A DNA stretch of 64,000 nt, from the NCBI RefSeq assembly GCF_003121405.1, contig NZ_QBUY01000018.1, forward strand, positions 44,915 through 108,914. Direction: 5' to 3'. Under the pieces are notes generated by a model. That model was not told the DNA's origin. It did not search any database and saw only the letters and a program-made list of their open reading frames with translations. Shown here piece after piece: positions 42,312 to 54,205 of the stretch. The first letter of the stretch is position 1. Each line of letters starts with the position of its first letter. The stretch comes from Paraburkholderia sp. C35. Lineage in GTDB: Bacteria; Pseudomonadota; Gammaproteobacteria; Burkholderiales; Burkholderiaceae. The position numbers and the translations under genes are program-made.

Positions 42312-43064
42312 ATGGCAGTTACCATGCGTCAAATGCTGGAAGCCGGTGTCCACTTCGGTCACCAGACGCGCTTCTGGAATCCCAAGATGGCCCCCTTCAT
42401 TTTCGGCCATCGCAACAAGATTCACATCATCAACCTCGAAAAGACGCTGCCGATGTACAACGACGCACTGAAGTACGTGCGTCAACTGGCAGCGAACCGC
42501 GGCACGATCCTGTTCGTCGGCACGAAGCGTCAATCGCGCGACACGATCGCTGAAGAAGCGCTGCGCGCTGGCATGCCGTTCGTGAACGCACGCTGGCTCG
42601 GCGGCATGCTGACCAACTTCAAGACGCTGAAGGTTTCGATCAAGCGCCTGAAGGATATGGAAGCGGCAGTCGAAGCAGGCGAGCTCGAAAAGATGAGCAA
42701 GAAGGAAGCGCTGCTGTTCGAACGCGAAATCGCCAAGCTGCAAAAGTCGATCGGCGGCGTGAAGGACATGGGCGGCATTCCTGACGCAATCTTCGTGGTC
42801 GACGTCGGCTACCACAAGATCGCTGTGACGGAAGCGAACAAGCTGGGCATCCCCGTTATCGCTGTGGTCGATACGAACCACTCGCCGGAAGGCATCGATT
42901 ACGTGATCCCGGGTAACGACGACGCCAGCAAGGCAGTCGCGCTGTACACGCAAGGCGTGGCTGACGCGATCGTCGAAGGTCGTGCAAACGCAGTGAACGA
43001 AGTCGTGCAAGCTGTCCGCGGCACCGACGGCGACGAGTTCGTTGAGGTCAACGGGGAAGCGTAA
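42312..43064 (+). CDS. rpsB: 30S ribosomal protein S2
   Basis: A 250-residue S2, assembled late on the 30S subunit between head and body, where it recruits S1. It begins [24 protein letters not shown] and contains the family blocks [18 protein letters not shown] and [12 protein letters not shown]. Length and start are typical. A terminator separates it from tsf, so tsf is probably transcribed at a lower level by read-through or from its own promoter. Confidence 0.99.
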   Translation: MAVTMRQMLEAGVHFGHQTRFWNPKMAPFIFGHRNKIHIINLEKTLPMYNDALKYVRQLAANRGTILFVGTKRQSRDTIAEEALRAGMPFVNARWLGGMLTNFKTLKVSIKRLKDMEAAVEAGELEKMSKKEALLFEREIAKLQKSIGGVKDMGGIPDAIFVVDVGYHKIAVTEANKLGIPVIAVVDTNHSPEGIDYVIPGNDDASKAVALYTQGVADAIVEGRANAVNEVVQAVRGTDGDEFVEVNGEA

Positions 43065-43081
43065 AGCACCCTGTGTCCGGC

Positions 43082-43115
43082 AAAAAAGGGGGCTCTCTAT
43101 AGTCCCCTTTTTTTT
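43082..43115 (+). terminator. Intrinsic terminator or attenuator between rpsB and tsf
   Basis: GGGGGCT pairs with AGTCCCC (one G-U) around a 6-nt loop, flanked by six A and eight T. It lies 18 nt after the rpsB stop. Confidence 0.88.
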
Positions 43116-43252
43116 AGTCGCGACGATCTGAATGTGCGTGCCAAAACGGGCACGCGGCAGCGCGCGAAAATTTGTGCGTTGCGCGGAAACGAAATTCTGT
43201 CGCCGGCATCGAATGCGGGCGGCGTGTGACAGACAGACTCAAGGAGCGAATG

Positions 43253-44134
43253 ATGGCGGCAATTACCGCAAGCATGGTGGCAGAACTGCGCGCAAAGACC
43301 GACGCGCCGATGATGGAATGCAAGAAGGCGCTGACGGAAGCCGACGGCGACATGGCGCGCGCGGAAGAGTTGCTGCGCGTCAAGCTGGGCAACAAGGCCA
43401 GCAAGGCTGCATCGCGCGTCACGGCTGAAGGCGTGATCGCTTCGTTCATCGAAGGCGGCGTCGGCGCAATCGTCGAACTGAACTGCGAATCCGACTTCGT
43501 TTCGAAGAACGACGACTTCATCGGCTTCACGAAGCAGGTCGCCGAACTCATCGTCAAGCAAAACCCGGCTGACGTCGCTGCGCTGTCGGCGCTGCCGCTG
43601 GACGGCTCGACGGTCGACGCAGTGCGCTCGGCGCTGGTCGGCAAGATCGGTGAAAACCTGTCGATCCGCCGTTTCGCACGCTTCGAAACGTCGAACAAGC
43701 TGGCTGCGTACCTGCACGGCACGCGTATCGGCGTGCTGGTCGAGTACACGGGCGCAGACGAGCAGGTCGGCAAGGACGTCGCGATGCACATCGCGGCCAT
43801 GAAGCCGGTCTCGCTGTCGTCGGACGACGTTCCGGCTGATCTGATCGCCAAGGAACGCAGCATCGCTGAACAGAAGGCTGCTGAATCGGGCAAGCCGGCT
43901 GAAATCGTCGCCAAGATGGTCGACGGCTCGGTGCAGAAGTACCTGAAGGAAGTGTCGCTGCTGAACCAGCCGTTCGTGAAGAACGACAAGCAGACGATCG
44001 AACAGATGCTGAAGGCAGCTGGCTCGAGCGTGCAGAAGTTCTCGCTGTTCGTGGTCGGCGAAGGCATCGAAAAGCGTCAGGACGACTTCGCTGCTGAAGT
44101 CGCTGCGCAAGTTGCTGCTGCAAAGCAACAATAA
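43253..44134 (+). CDS. tsf: Elongation factor Ts
   Basis: A 293-residue guanine-nucleotide exchange factor for EF-Tu. The N-terminal UBA-like part and [12 protein letters not shown] signature, and the core block ELNCESDFV, are clear. Two adjacent ATG codons occur; the second is chosen because AAGGAG is 6 nt away from it and only 3 from the first. It follows rpsB after a terminator and precedes pyrH by 244 bp. Confidence 0.98.
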   Translation: MAAITASMVAELRAKTDAPMMECKKALTEADGDMARAEELLRVKLGNKASKAASRVTAEGVIASFIEGGVGAIVELNCESDFVSKNDDFIGFTKQVAELIVKQNPADVAALSALPLDGSTVDAVRSALVGKIGENLSIRRFARFETSNKLAAYLHGTRIGVLVEYTGADEQVGKDVAMHIAAMKPVSLSSDDVPADLIAKERSIAEQKAAESGKPAEIVAKMVDGSVQKYLKEVSLLNQPFVKNDKQTIEQMLKAAGSSVQKFSLFVVGEGIEKRQDDFAAEVAAQVAAAKQQ

Positions 44135-44167
44135 GCGTCGTTTAAGTTTCACTCAGTAACGTTTCAC

Positions 44168-44194
44168 CCGCGGCGGGGCTGGACTTCGCCGCGG
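44168..44194 (+). other. GC-rich stem-loop after tsf
   Basis: CCGCGGCG and CGCCGCGG are exact arms around an 11-nt loop, 34 nt after the tsf stop. No U-tract follows, so it may stabilise the mRNA or act with Rho. Confidence 0.4.
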
Positions 44195-44324
44195 TCGGCA
44201 GCGCCCCTCGGGCTGCGCGCACGAAAGGTGTGCTGCAGCCGCCAGCTGGCGGGCCTCGACCCATCGTTGAGGCGCGTCAATTTGGCGGCGCTTGCCCGAA
44301 CCCGTATTTCACCCCTACAGTTAG

Positions 44325-45092
<768 letters not shown>

Positions 45093-45186
45093 ACTCTCTT
45101 TCACGTCTGTGGGCTTGAACGCGGGCTCAGGCTGCGCCTCGCGCGCTGGCGGGCCCGCATCGTTTTGAAGGTTCGGAGGTTTAATC

Positions 45187-45747
45187 ATGTCTGTGGCTGA
45201 CACCAAAAAAGGCGCTGAGCAAAAGATGCAGCGCTCGCTCGACGCGTTCAAGAACGATCTGTCGAAGATCCGCACTGGCCGTGCGCACACGGGCCTGCTC
45301 GATCACATTCAGGTCGACTACTACGGTTCGCCCGTGCCCATCTCGCAAGTTGCCAACCTCACGCTGGTTGACGCCCGCACCATCGGCGTGCAGCCGTGGG
45401 AAAAGAAGATGGTCGGCGTGATCGAAAAGGCCATCCGTGAATCGGATCTGGGCCTGAACCCGGCCACGCACGGCGATCTGATCCGCGTGCCGATGCCGCC
45501 GCTGACGGAAGAGCGCCGCCGCGAACTGACGAAAGTCGTCAAGAGCGAAGGCGAAACGGCCAAGGTGGCCGTGCGCAATCTGCGTCGCGACGCCAATGAG
45601 CAACTGAAGAAGCTCGTCAAGGACAAGGAAATCTCGGAAGACGACGAGCGCCGCGGCAGCGACGACATCCAGAAGCTGACGGACAAGTTCGTGGCCGAAA
45701 TCGACAAGCTGGTGCAGACGAAGGAAGGCGAGATCATGACGGTTTGA
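45187..45747 (+). CDS. frr: Ribosome recycling factor
   Basis: A 186-residue tRNA-shaped protein that, with EF-G, splits ribosomes after termination. The family blocks [17 protein letters not shown] and [17 protein letters not shown] are plain. GGAGG stands 8 nt before the ATG. It lies in the conserved pyrH-frr-uppS order. Confidence 0.98.
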   Translation: MSVADTKKGAEQKMQRSLDAFKNDLSKIRTGRAHTGLLDHIQVDYYGSPVPISQVANLTLVDARTIGVQPWEKKMVGVIEKAIRESDLGLNPATHGDLIRVPMPPLTEERRRELTKVVKSEGETAKVAVRNLRRDANEQLKKLVKDKEISEDDERRGSDDIQKLTDKFVAEIDKLVQTKEGEIMTV

Positions 45748-45820
45748 TGGTCTGGCGCACACCAGACATCAAGACTTTCATTGATCATCGTTTCTTTCTT
45801 TGCAGCTTTTCCCGACGGCC

Positions 45821-46603
45821 ATGACCTATACAAGCTCAACTGTTCGCGTGCCTGACGTCGCAGCCGTACCGCGACACATCGCGATCATCATGGACGGCAA
45901 TGGCCGTTGGGCGACGCAACGCCGCCTGCCGCGCGTGGCGGGCCATACGCGCGGCGTCGACGCCGTGCGGGCGGCCGTCGAGGCCTGCGCGCGCCAGGGC
46001 GTCGAATATCTGACGCTGTTCGCATTCAGCTCCGAAAACTGGCGCCGTCCGACCGACGAAGTGTCGTTCCTGATGCGCCTGTTCGTCACCGCGCTGGAGC
46101 GCGAGATCGGCAAGCTGCACGCAAACGGCATCCGCCTGCGCGTGGTCGGCGATCTGTCGATGTTCGACAAGAAGATCCAGGATCTGATCAATCGCGCCGA
46201 AACCAAGACGGCGCGCAATACCCGTCTCACGCTTACTATTGCCGCGAACTACGGCGGCCGCTGGGACATCATGCAGGCCACGCGCAAGCTGGTCGAGCAG
46301 TCGGTGGCGGCGGGGCGTCCCGTCGAAGTCAGCGAAGAAGCCTTTGCCGAGCATCTGGCCATGGCTTACGCGCCCGAGCCCGATCTGTTCATTCGCACGG
46401 GCGGCGAGCAGCGCATCAGCAACTTCCTGCTGTGGCAGCTCGCGTACACCGAGTTCTATTTCACCGATACCTACTGGCCTGACTTCGACGCCGACGCGCT
46501 TGACCGCGCCATCGGGTCGTACACGGGCCGCGAGCGCCGCTTCGGCCGCACCAGCGCGCAGCTCGAGCCGCAATCGCAAAACGTCGATTCGCTTCCATGC
46601 TAA
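45821..46603 (+). CDS. uppS: Undecaprenyl diphosphate synthase (cis-prenyltransferase)
   Basis: A 260-residue enzyme that extends farnesyl diphosphate with IPP to C55-PP, the lipid carrier for peptidoglycan and O-antigen. [13 protein letters not shown] holds catalytic Asp25, and FSSENWRRP and the C-terminal [15 protein letters not shown] follow. The ATG is chosen over an upstream TTG. It overlaps cdsA by 7 nt. Confidence 0.97.
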   Translation: MTYTSSTVRVPDVAAVPRHIAIIMDGNGRWATQRRLPRVAGHTRGVDAVRAAVEACARQGVEYLTLFAFSSENWRRPTDEVSFLMRLFVTALEREIGKLHANGIRLRVVGDLSMFDKKIQDLINRAETKTARNTRLTLTIAANYGGRWDIMQATRKLVEQSVAAGRPVEVSEEAFAEHLAMAYAPEPDLFIRTGGEQRISNFLLWQLAYTEFYFTDTYWPDFDADALDRAIGSYTGRERRFGRTSAQLEPQSQNVDSLPC

Positions 46604-47418
46604 AAACCCGTGTCATCACGGCGATCGTCCTGCTGGCCATTCTGATTCCCGTCACGCTTTGGGCGCCGATCGGTGGATTCGGCGCGCTGATCGCGTTCGT
46701 CGTCGTGTTTGCCGCGTGGGAATGGGCGCGGCTGCTCAAACTGCCGGGCGCCGGTCCCGTGATCTATGCAATCGTGGCCGCGCTGGCGCTGGTGGCGAGC
46801 ACCAAGCTCGGCACGGGCCTCGCGGCGCCGCGCCCGCTGTTCCAGGCGGCGTCAATCTTCTGGATATTGGCCGGCCCGTTCGTGCTGCTGCGAAAACCCG
46901 CGCTCGCCGAAGGCGCGTGGCGCCCGTTCCTGCTGCTGGCAGGCGTGGTGGTATTCGCTGCCTGCTGGCACGCGCTGGTTGCCGCGGGCATGGCGGGCGT
47001 GCCGTTCGTGCTTTCGCTGCTGCTGGTGGTCTGGTTGGCCGATATCGGCGCATACTTCGCGGGTAAGGCGGGTGGCAAGCACAAGCTCGCGCCGTCGATC
47101 AGCCCCGGCAAGACCTGGGAAGGCGCCATCGGCGGCTGGCTGGCCGGGATGAGCGGCGCGGGCGTCGCCGTCGCGACCCACGCCTTCGCGCCCACCCTGT
47201 TTTCTGCGCTGCTCGACCAATTGGGCGCCGCTCGTGCGTTTGCCATGCTGACCTTGCTGGTCGTGTTCAGTGTGGTGGGCGATCTGTTCGAATCGATGCT
47301 CAAGCGCCAGGCCGGCGTGAAGGATTCGAGCAATCTGCTGCCGGGTCACGGCGGCGTGCTCGACCGCATTGATGCTTTGTTGCCGGTGCTGCCGCTCGCG
47401 ATGCTCGTGCTGTCGTAG
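46597..47418 (+). CDS. cdsA: Phosphatidate cytidylyltransferase
   Basis: A 273-residue polytopic membrane enzyme that makes CDP-diacylglycerol, precursor of all phospholipids. About eight hydrophobic segments are seen, and the family signature [18 protein letters not shown] then [14 protein letters not shown] lies near the C-terminus. Its start overlaps uppS, so the two are coupled; dxr follows after 21 bp. Confidence 0.97.
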   Translation: MLKTRVITAIVLLAILIPVTLWAPIGGFGALIAFVVVFAAWEWARLLKLPGAGPVIYAIVAALALVASTKLGTGLAAPRPLFQAASIFWILAGPFVLLRKPALAEGAWRPFLLLAGVVVFAACWHALVAAGMAGVPFVLSLLLVVWLADIGAYFAGKAGGKHKLAPSISPGKTWEGAIGGWLAGMSGAGVAVATHAFAPTLFSALLDQLGAARAFAMLTLLVVFSVVGDLFESMLKRQAGVKDSSNLLPGHGGVLDRIDALLPVLPLAMLVLS

Positions 47419-47439
47419 CCATCGGCTAGAGAAAGAGAT

Positions 47440-48645
47440 ATGCAAAAACGAATCACTTTGCTCGGTTCCACGGGCTCGATCGGAGACAGCACGCTCGACG
47501 TCGTCGCGCGTCATCCCGAGCGCTTTTCGGTCTACGCGCTGACGGCGCACCGCAACGGCGACAAGCTCGTCGAGCAATGCCTGCGCTTCAAGCCCGAAGT
47601 GGCCGTGGTCGGCGATGCCGACACGGCTGCGAGCGTCGCCGCAAAGCTGCACGCAGCGGGCTGCAAGACGGAAGTCACGTACGGTCCGCAGGCATTGGTC
47701 GACGTGTCGAAAAGCGACGGCTGCGATACGGTGGTGGCTGCCATCGTCGGCGCGGCCGGTCTCGAGCCGAGCCTCGCGGCGGCGCGCGCCGGCAAGCGCA
47801 TCCTGCTCGCCAACAAGGAAGCGCTGGTAATGTCGGGCGCGATCTTCATGGACGCCGTGCGAGACAACGGCGCGATCCTGTTGCCCGTCGACAGCGAACA
47901 CAACGCGATTATCCAGTGCCTGCCGCGCGAAACGGCGCAGCATGGCGGCGTGTCGAAGATCATCCTGACGGCGTCGGGCGGCCCGTTCCGTACGCGCGAA
48001 CCGTCGACGCTGGTCGATGTCACGCCGGAAGAAGCGTGCAAGCATCCGAACTGGGTGATGGGCCGCAAGCTTTCCGTCGATTCCGCGACGATGATGAACA
48101 AGGGTCTCGAAGTCATCGAGGCGCACTACCTGTTCAACCTGCCGGGCGATCGCATCGAGGTGCTGATCCATCCGCAAAGCGTGATCCATTCGCTCGTGTC
48201 GTACGCGGACGGTTCGGTGCTCGCTCAACTGGGCAACCCGGACATGCGCACGCCGATCGCGCACGCGCTTGCGTTCCCGGATCGCGTCGATTCCGGCGTT
48301 GCGCAACTCGATCTCGTGCAAGTCGCGCAGTTGTCGTTCGAGAAGCCCGATTACACGCGTTTCCCGTGTCTCGCGCTCGCCATGCAGGCGCTGGCTGCGG
48401 GCGGCATTGCGAGCGCTGCGCTCAATGCCGCGAACGAAATCGCAGTCGACGCATTCCTGTCGCGCCGCATCGGCTTCATGGCGATTGCGCAGGTGGTCGA
48501 TGACGTACTGAACGCATTGCCCAACCGCGAGGCATCGAGCCTCGCAGACGTGGTCGACGCCGACGCCGCTGCGCGCCGCGCCGCTCACGCTTTCATCGAC
48601 GGCCTGCCGGCGGGTGCCCGCCTGACGGAACGCGCCGTCCAGTGA
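47440..48645 (+). CDS. dxr: 1-deoxy-D-xylulose 5-phosphate reductoisomerase
   Basis: A 401-residue MEP-pathway enzyme that converts DXP to MEP with NADPH, feeding isoprenoid supply to UppS. The N-terminal [13 protein letters not shown] loop binds NADPH, and [10 protein letters not shown] and SGGPFR are active-site segments. It lies between cdsA and rseP (7 bp). Confidence 0.98.
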   Translation: MQKRITLLGSTGSIGDSTLDVVARHPERFSVYALTAHRNGDKLVEQCLRFKPEVAVVGDADTAASVAAKLHAAGCKTEVTYGPQALVDVSKSDGCDTVVAAIVGAAGLEPSLAAARAGKRILLANKEALVMSGAIFMDAVRDNGAILLPVDSEHNAIIQCLPRETAQHGGVSKIILTASGGPFRTREPSTLVDVTPEEACKHPNWVMGRKLSVDSATMMNKGLEVIEAHYLFNLPGDRIEVLIHPQSVIHSLVSYADGSVLAQLGNPDMRTPIAHALAFPDRVDSGVAQLDLVQVAQLSFEKPDYTRFPCLALAMQALAAGGIASAALNAANEIAVDAFLSRRIGFMAIAQVVDDVLNALPNREASSLADVVDADAAARRAAHAFIDGLPAGARLTERAVQ

Positions 48646-48652
48646 GGCGCTT

Positions 48653-50065
48653 ATGAACCTGCTGATCGAAGTGGTCGCCTTCGCAGTCGCGATTGGCGTA
48701 CTGGTGGTCGTCCATGAATATGGCCACTACAGCATTGCGCGCCTGTGCGGCGTGAAGGTGCTGCGGTTTTCGATCGGCTTCGGCAAGCCGCTCGCGCGCT
48801 GGGTCAGCAAGAAGACGGGCACCGAGTGGACCATCGCGGCGCTGCCGCTCGGTGGCTACGTCAAGATGCTCGACGAGCGCGAAGAGGGTGCGCCGATTGC
48901 GCCCGCGGATCTGCCGCATGCGTTCAACCGTCAGTCGGTGGCCAAGCGCTTTGCGATCGTCGCGGCTGGCCCCATCGCCAATTTCATTCTGGCTATCGTG
49001 CTGTTCGCCGCAGTGTTCGCGACGGGCGTCACCGAGCCTGCCGCAATCGTCGCTGCGCCCGCTGCCGATACGGTCGCGGCACGCGCGGGCTTCGAAGGCG
49101 GCGAGAAGATCGTCGCCGTGCGTAGCGCGAATGCAGGCGAATCCGAACCCGTGCGTTCGTGGTCCGATCTGCGCTGGAAGCTGCTTGGTGCTGCGTTCGA
49201 TCACAAGCGCGTCGTGCTGAGCGCGAAGGACAAGCACGGCACGTTCGACTTCCCGCTCGACTTGCAGAGCCTGACCGACAAGGAAGTCGATGACGACTTC
49301 ATGTCACGTCTCGGTTTCGAGCCGGGTGGCGGCACGTTGTCGGTGGCGGGCGTGCAGCCGGGCAGCGCGGCATTGGCAGCGGGTCTGCAGGCGGGCGACC
49401 GCATTCGCGCAGTGGACGGTCATCCCGCCGACAATGCGACCACCTTCATCAACTACATCAAGTCGCATGCGGGCAAGCCCGTCGTGCTGCAGATCGAGCG
49501 CGGCGCCGGCAAGCAAAAGGCAGATCGGAACGCCGATCAGCAGGCAGGTGCATTACAGAATCTAACCATCGTGCCGGGCGTGCAGCGCGATGAAACGACG
49601 GGTCAGTCCATCGGTCGCATCGGTGCCGAACTGGCCACGCAGGTGCCATCCATCGACGTCCGTTATGGTCCCGTCGAAAGCCTGCAACTGGGCGCGCATC
49701 GCACGTGGGACCTTGCTGTGTACTCGGTCCGGATGTTCGGAAGGATGATTGTCGGCGAGGCGTCGCTGAAGAATCTGTCCGGTCCTGTGACGATTGCCGA
49801 CTATGCAGGCAAGAGTGCGAGACTCGGTCCGTCAGCATTCCTGTCGTTCCTCGCGCTAGTCAGCATAAGCCTCGGCGTGCTCAACCTTTTACCAATACCG
49901 GTATTGGACGGGGGGCATCTGTTATATTATGCGGTTGAAGCTGTTACCGGCAAAGCCGTATCGGATCGCTGGCAGCTCGTTCTTCAAAGAGCGGGACTGG
50001 CTTGTATCGTCGCCTTGTCGGCGATCGCGCTGTTCAACGATCTTGCTCGTTTAATCCATTTTTAA
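48653..50065 (+). CDS. rseP: Site-2 RIP metalloprotease RseP
   Basis: A 470-residue inner-membrane zinc protease. It cuts anti-sigma factors such as RseA, and remnant signal peptides, within the membrane. HEYGH (21-25) in the first helix and the C-terminal NLLPIPVLDGGHLLYY give the three zinc ligands. Tandem PDZ domains occupy about 125-330 in the periplasm. It lies directly before bamA, linking envelope stress and outer-membrane assembly. Confidence 0.97.
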   Translation: MNLLIEVVAFAVAIGVLVVVHEYGHYSIARLCGVKVLRFSIGFGKPLARWVSKKTGTEWTIAALPLGGYVKMLDEREEGAPIAPADLPHAFNRQSVAKRFAIVAAGPIANFILAIVLFAAVFATGVTEPAAIVAAPAADTVAARAGFEGGEKIVAVRSANAGESEPVRSWSDLRWKLLGAAFDHKRVVLSAKDKHGTFDFPLDLQSLTDKEVDDDFMSRLGFEPGGGTLSVAGVQPGSAALAAGLQAGDRIRAVDGHPADNATTFINYIKSHAGKPVVLQIERGAGKQKADRNADQQAGALQNLTIVPGVQRDETTGQSIGRIGAELATQVPSIDVRYGPVESLQLGAHRTWDLAVYSVRMFGRMIVGEASLKNLSGPVTIADYAGKSARLGPSAFLSFLALVSISLGVLNLLPIPVLDGGHLLYYAVEAVTGKAVSDRWQLVLQRAGLACIVALSAIALFNDLARLIHF

Positions 50066-50130
50066 AGTGTCTGGCGGCGTACGATGGCGCCCGCCTGACC
50101 TGATGCAGCTATACACACTGGGGAAGCACG

Positions 50131-52443
50131 TTGTTTAAACCTCATCGCTTTGTTCCAAAGACGGTTGTAGCCGCGGCAATCGCCGCGCATGGGCTGGCAG
50201 CTCACGCGACGACACCTTTTGTGGTGAAGGACATTCGAATCGAAGGGCTGCAACGGGTCGAGCCCGGCACGGTGTTCTCCTATCTGCCCATCAAGCAAGG
50301 CGATACGTTTACCGACGAGAAGGCTTCCGAAGCCATCCGCGCACTGTACGCAACGGGCTTCTTCAACGACGTGAAGATCGCCACGGAAGGCGACGTCGTG
50401 GTAGTGCAGGTACTCGAGCGTCCCGCCATCGGCACGATCGATTTCTCCGGTCTGCATGAATTCGAGAAAGACAACCTGATCAAGGCGCTGCGCTCGGTCG
50501 GTCTGTCGCAAGGCCGCTATTACGACAAGGCGCTCGTCGACAAGGCCGAGCAGGAACTGAAGCGCCAGTATCTGACGCGCGGCTTCTACGCTGCTGAAGT
50601 CACGACTACGATCACGCCGATCGATCGCAACCGTGTTGCGGTCCTGTTCGCCGTGATCGAAGGTCCGAGCGCGAAGATCCGCCAGATCAACTTCATCGGT
50701 AACAAGTCGTTCAGCACGGGCACGCTGCGCGACGAAATGCAGTTGTCCACGCCGAACTGGTTCTCCTGGTACACGAAGAACGACCTGTACTCGAAGGAAA
50801 AGCTCACGGGCGACCTCGAGAACGTGCGCTCGTACTACCTGAATCGCGGTTACCTCGAGTTCAACATCGAGTCGAACCAGGTGTCGATCACGCCGGACAA
50901 GAAGGACATGTATCTGACGGTGACGCTGCACGAAGGCGAGCCGTACACGATCAACAGCATCAAGCTCGCGGGCAATCTGCTCGATCGCGAAGCCGAGCTG
51001 AACAAGCTGATCAAGATCAAACCGGGCGACAAGTTCTCTGCTGAAAAGCTGCAGGCCACGACCAAGGCTATCGTCGACAAGCTCGGTGAATACGGCTACG
51101 CGTTCGCTACGGTGAACGCGCTGCCGCAGATCGACCAGGAACATCACAAGGTCGACCTGACGCTGCAGGTCGATCCGAGCCGCCGCGTGTACGTGCGCCG
51201 CATCAACGTGGTCGGCAACACGCGTACGCGTGACGAAGTCGTGCGCCGTGAAATGCGCCAGCTCGAAAGCTCGTGGTTCGATTCGAACCGCCTCGCGCTG
51301 TCGAAGGACCGTATCAACCGTCTCGGTTACTTCACGGACGTGGACGTGACCACGGTGCCCGTGGAAGGTACGCCTGACCAGGTGGACGTCGACGTGAAGG
51401 TCGCCGAAAAGCCGACGGGCGCGATCACGCTGGGCGCGGGCTTCTCGTCGACGGACAAGGTGGTGCTGTCGGCAGGCGTGTCGCAGGACAACGTGTTCGG
51501 TTCGGGTACCAGCCTCTCGGTGAACGTGAACACCGCGAAGACGTACCGTACGCTGACGGTCACGCAGGTCGACCCGTACTTCACGGTCGACGGCATCAAG
51601 CGCATTACCGACGTCTACTACCGTACGTACGAGCCGCTGTACTACTCGACGGATTCGAGCTTCCGTATCGTCACGATGGGTGGCGACCTGAAGTTCGGCA
51701 TTCCGTTCTCGGAAGTGGACACGGTGTACTTCGGTGCGGGCTTCGAGCAGAACACGCTCGACGTCGATGCGAACACGCCGCAAGCGTACAAGAACTACGT
51801 GCAGGATTTCGGCCGCGTGTCGAACAACGTGCCGCTGACAGTAGGCTGGTCGCGCGACGCGCGTGACAGCGCGCTGGTACCGAGCCGCGGTTACTTCACG
51901 CAGGCCAATGCCGAATACGGCACGCCGATCGGCGGCACCGAGTACTACAAGGCCGACTTGCAGGCGCAGTACTATTACTCGTTCTCGCGCGGCTTCGTGC
52001 TCGGCTTCAACGTGCAGGGCGGCTACGGTAACGGTATCGGCAACGCGTACCCGATCTTCAAGAACTACTACGCGGGTGGTATCGGCTCCGTGCGTGGCTA
52101 TGAACCGAGCTCGCTGGGTCCGCGCGACAAGGTCACGAACGACCCGATCGGCGGTAACAAGATGTTCGTCACCAACGTCGAACTCACGTTCCCGCTGCCG
52201 GGTACGGGCTATGACCGCACGCTGCGTGTGTTCACCTTCCTCGACGCCGGTAACGTCTGGGGCGATTCGCGTCAGGGCGGCGACACGACGGTCGGCTCGA
52301 ACGGCCTGCGCTACGGTTATGGTGTGGGTCTCGCGTGGATTTCGCCGATCGGACCGCTCAAGCTGTCGCTGGGCTTCCCGGTCCAGAAACACACGGGCGA
52401 CCAGTATCAGAAGTTCCAGTTCCAGATCGGTACCGCGTTCTGA
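50131..52443 (+). CDS. bamA: Outer-membrane protein assembly factor BamA
   Basis: A 770-residue Omp85 protein, the core of the BAM machine. A signal peptide (cleavage about residue 24-26, HGLAAHA) precedes five POTRA domains (about 27-425) and a C-terminal 16-strand barrel ending in Phe (FQIGTAF). The Omp85 lid-lock motif VRGYEPSSLGPRD is present. The start is TTG; no ATG precedes the signal peptide in frame. skp follows, and the two probably share a transcript. Confidence 0.97.
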   Translation: MFKPHRFVPKTVVAAAIAAHGLAAHATTPFVVKDIRIEGLQRVEPGTVFSYLPIKQGDTFTDEKASEAIRALYATGFFNDVKIATEGDVVVVQVLERPAIGTIDFSGLHEFEKDNLIKALRSVGLSQGRYYDKALVDKAEQELKRQYLTRGFYAAEVTTTITPIDRNRVAVLFAVIEGPSAKIRQINFIGNKSFSTGTLRDEMQLSTPNWFSWYTKNDLYSKEKLTGDLENVRSYYLNRGYLEFNIESNQVSITPDKKDMYLTVTLHEGEPYTINSIKLAGNLLDREAELNKLIKIKPGDKFSAEKLQATTKAIVDKLGEYGYAFATVNALPQIDQEHHKVDLTLQVDPSRRVYVRRINVVGNTRTRDEVVRREMRQLESSWFDSNRLALSKDRINRLGYFTDVDVTTVPVEGTPDQVDVDVKVAEKPTGAITLGAGFSSTDKVVLSAGVSQDNVFGSGTSLSVNVNTAKTYRTLTVTQVDPYFTVDGIKRITDVYYRTYEPLYYSTDSSFRIVTMGGDLKFGIPFSEVDTVYFGAGFEQNTLDVDANTPQAYKNYVQDFGRVSNNVPLTVGWSRDARDSALVPSRGYFTQANAEYGTPIGGTEYYKADLQAQYYYSFSRGFVLGFNVQGGYGNGIGNAYPIFKNYYAGGIGSVRGYEPSSLGPRDKVTNDPIGGNKMFVTNVELTFPLPGTGYDRTLRVFTFLDAGNVWGDSRQGGDTTVGSNGLRYGYGVGLAWISPIGPLKLSLGFPVQKHTGDQYQKFQFQIGTAF

Positions 52444-52490
52444 TCGCGCGCGCCGGAACTGGAACCCATTACAGCATCGAGAGGATGACT

Positions 52491-53021
52491 TTGCTAACTG
52501 GTATGTTTTCGAAACGTGTGGCGTGTGCGATGGCTCTGGCCATGACGCTCGGCGTGGGCGCGGTGCAAGCCGCGCAGGCGCAGGAAGCGCGCATCGCCGC
52601 GGTGAATTCGGATCGCATCCTGCGTGAATCGTCGGCGGCGAAAGCGGCGCAGACCAAGCTCGAGGCGGAGTTCGCGAAGCGCGACAAGGATCTGCAGGAC
52701 ATGGCGCAGCGTCTGAAGTCGATGTCCGACTCGCTCGACAAGAACGGCGCGTCGATGTCGCCGGCCGATCGCGCACAGAAGCAGCGCGACCTGTCGCAGC
52801 TCGACACGGACTTCCAGCGCAAGCAGCGCGAATTCCGTGAGGATCTGAACCAGCGCCGCAACGAGGAACTGGCTGCCGTGCTCGATCGCGCGAACAAGGT
52901 CATCAAGCAGATCGCCGAGCAGCAGCACTACGATCTGATCGTGCAGGAAGCGGTCTACGTCAGCCCGCGCATCGACATCACCGATCAGGTGCTGAAGGCA
53001 CTGGCAGCGTCGGGCAATTGA
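52491..53021 (+). CDS. skp: OmpH/Skp family periplasmic chaperone
   Basis: About 176 residues. It has a signal peptide (ACAMALAMTLGVGAVQAAQA), then long charged coiled-coil helices, as in the trimeric Skp that holds unfolded outer-membrane proteins for BamA. The start is unclear: an ATG at 52485 touches its GAGAGG, a TTG at 52491 has that GAGAGG at 6 nt and is used here, and an ATG at 52503 has no ribosome-binding site. The bamA-skp-lpxD order is typical. Confidence 0.93.
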   Translation: MLTGMFSKRVACAMALAMTLGVGAVQAAQAQEARIAAVNSDRILRESSAAKAAQTKLEAEFAKRDKDLQDMAQRLKSMSDSLDKNGASMSPADRAQKQRDLSQLDTDFQRKQREFREDLNQRRNEELAAVLDRANKVIKQIAEQQHYDLIVQEAVYVSPRIDITDQVLKALAASGN

Positions 53022-53029
53022 AGCCGGAA

Positions 53030-53055
53030 CGGACGGCGCCCGCGGCAGCCGTCCG
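53030..53055 (+). other. Stem-loop between skp and lpxD
   Basis: CGGACGGC and GCCGTCCG pair around a 10-nt loop just after the skp stop. There is no U-tract. Confidence 0.35.
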
Positions 53056-53128
53056 GCGCACTTCCTCCGGCGCGCGCGACGGACATAGCGCGCAGGTTAG
53101 GTAACTGAACAGCAGGAGCAGTACACGC

Positions 53129-54205
53129 ATGGCATTCACGCTCGAGGAGATCGTCCAGCAGTTCGGCGGAGAGATCGTCGGCGATCGCGCGCACCGCGTC
53201 GGCAATCTGGCGCCGCTCGATCAGGCTGGCCCCGATCAACTGGCGTTTCTCGCCAATCCGAAGTATCTGGCGCAGGTCGAGACGACCCGCGCCGGCGCCG
53301 TGCTGATCAATGCGGCGGATCTCGAGAAGGTCACGTCGCGCGACGGCCGTAACTTCATCGTCACGTCGAATCCCTACGCGTATTTCGCGCGTCTCGCGCA
53401 GGCCTTCATCGATATGGCCACGCCGAAGGCGAAGCCCGGCGTGCATCCGAGCGCAACCATCGATCCGTCCGCGCAAATCGCCGCGAGCGCCGTGATCGGC
53501 CCGAATGTGACGGTCGAAGCGGGAGCGACGATTGGCGAGAACGTGCGCCTCGACGCGAACGTGTTTATCGGCCGCGGCACCCGGATCGCCGATGGCTCGC
53601 CTCTTTACCCGAACGTCGCCGTGTATCACGGCTGCAAGATCGGCGAACGCGCGATCATTCATGCGGGCGCCGTGATCGGCTCGGATGGCTTCGGCTTCGC
53701 GCCCGACTTTGTCGGCGATGGCGAGGCGCGCACGGGCAGTTGGGTCAAGATTCCGCAGGTCGGCGGCGTGTCGATCGGGCCGGACGTCGAAATCGGTGCG
53801 AATACCACCATCGACCGCGGCGCGATGGCCGATACTGTCATCGACGAATGCGTGAAGATCGATAATCTCGTGCAGATCGGCCATAACTGCAAGATCGGCG
53901 CCTACACGGTGATCGCGGGTTGCGCGGGCATCGCGGGCAGCACGACGATTGGCCGCCACTGCATGATCGGCGGCGCGGTCGGTATTGCCGGCCACGTCAC
54001 GCTGGCCGACTATGTCATCGTCACCGCGCAGTCGGGTGTGTCGAAGTCGCTTGGCAAGCCCGGCATGTACACGAGCGCATTCCCGGCCGTCAATCATGCC
54101 GACTGGAACAAGAGCGCCGCATTGATGCGCAACCTCGACAAGCTGCGCGATCGCATCAAGGCACTCGAAGCCGCCGTTGCCAGCGCCTCCGGAGACAAGG
54201 CGTAA
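53129..54205 (+). CDS. lpxD: UDP-3-O-(3-hydroxyacyl)glucosamine N-acyltransferase
   Basis: A 358-residue enzyme of lipid A synthesis that adds the N-linked acyl chain to UDP-3-O-acyl-glucosamine. An N-terminal uridine-binding domain (about 1-100) is followed by hexapeptide repeats forming a beta-helix and a C-terminal helix. Catalytic His lies in [15 protein letters not shown] is 10 nt before the ATG. It lies in the lpxD-fabZ-lpxA-lpxB cluster. Confidence 0.97.
   Translation: MAFTLEEIVQQFGGEIVGDRAHRVGNLAPLDQAGPDQLAFLANPKYLAQVETTRAGAVLINAADLEKVTSRDGRNFIVTSNPYAYFARLAQAFIDMATPKAKPGVHPSATIDPSAQIAASAVIGPNVTVEAGATIGENVRLDANVFIGRGTRIADGSPLYPNVAVYHGCKIGERAIIHAGAVIGSDGFGFAPDFVGDGEARTGSWVKIPQVGGVSIGPDVEIGANTTIDRGAMADTVIDECVKIDNLVQIGHNCKIGAYTVIAGCAGIAGSTTIGRHCMIGGAVGIAGHVTLADYVIVTAQSGVSKSLGKPGMYTSAFPAVNHADWNKSAALMRNLDKLRDRIKALEAAVASASGDKA

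Noticed and set aside
50062..52776. 904-residue open frame antisense to bamA
   Set aside because: Same cause: composition is Arg/Val/His-rich, with no start signal and no motif; bamA on the other strand is complete.
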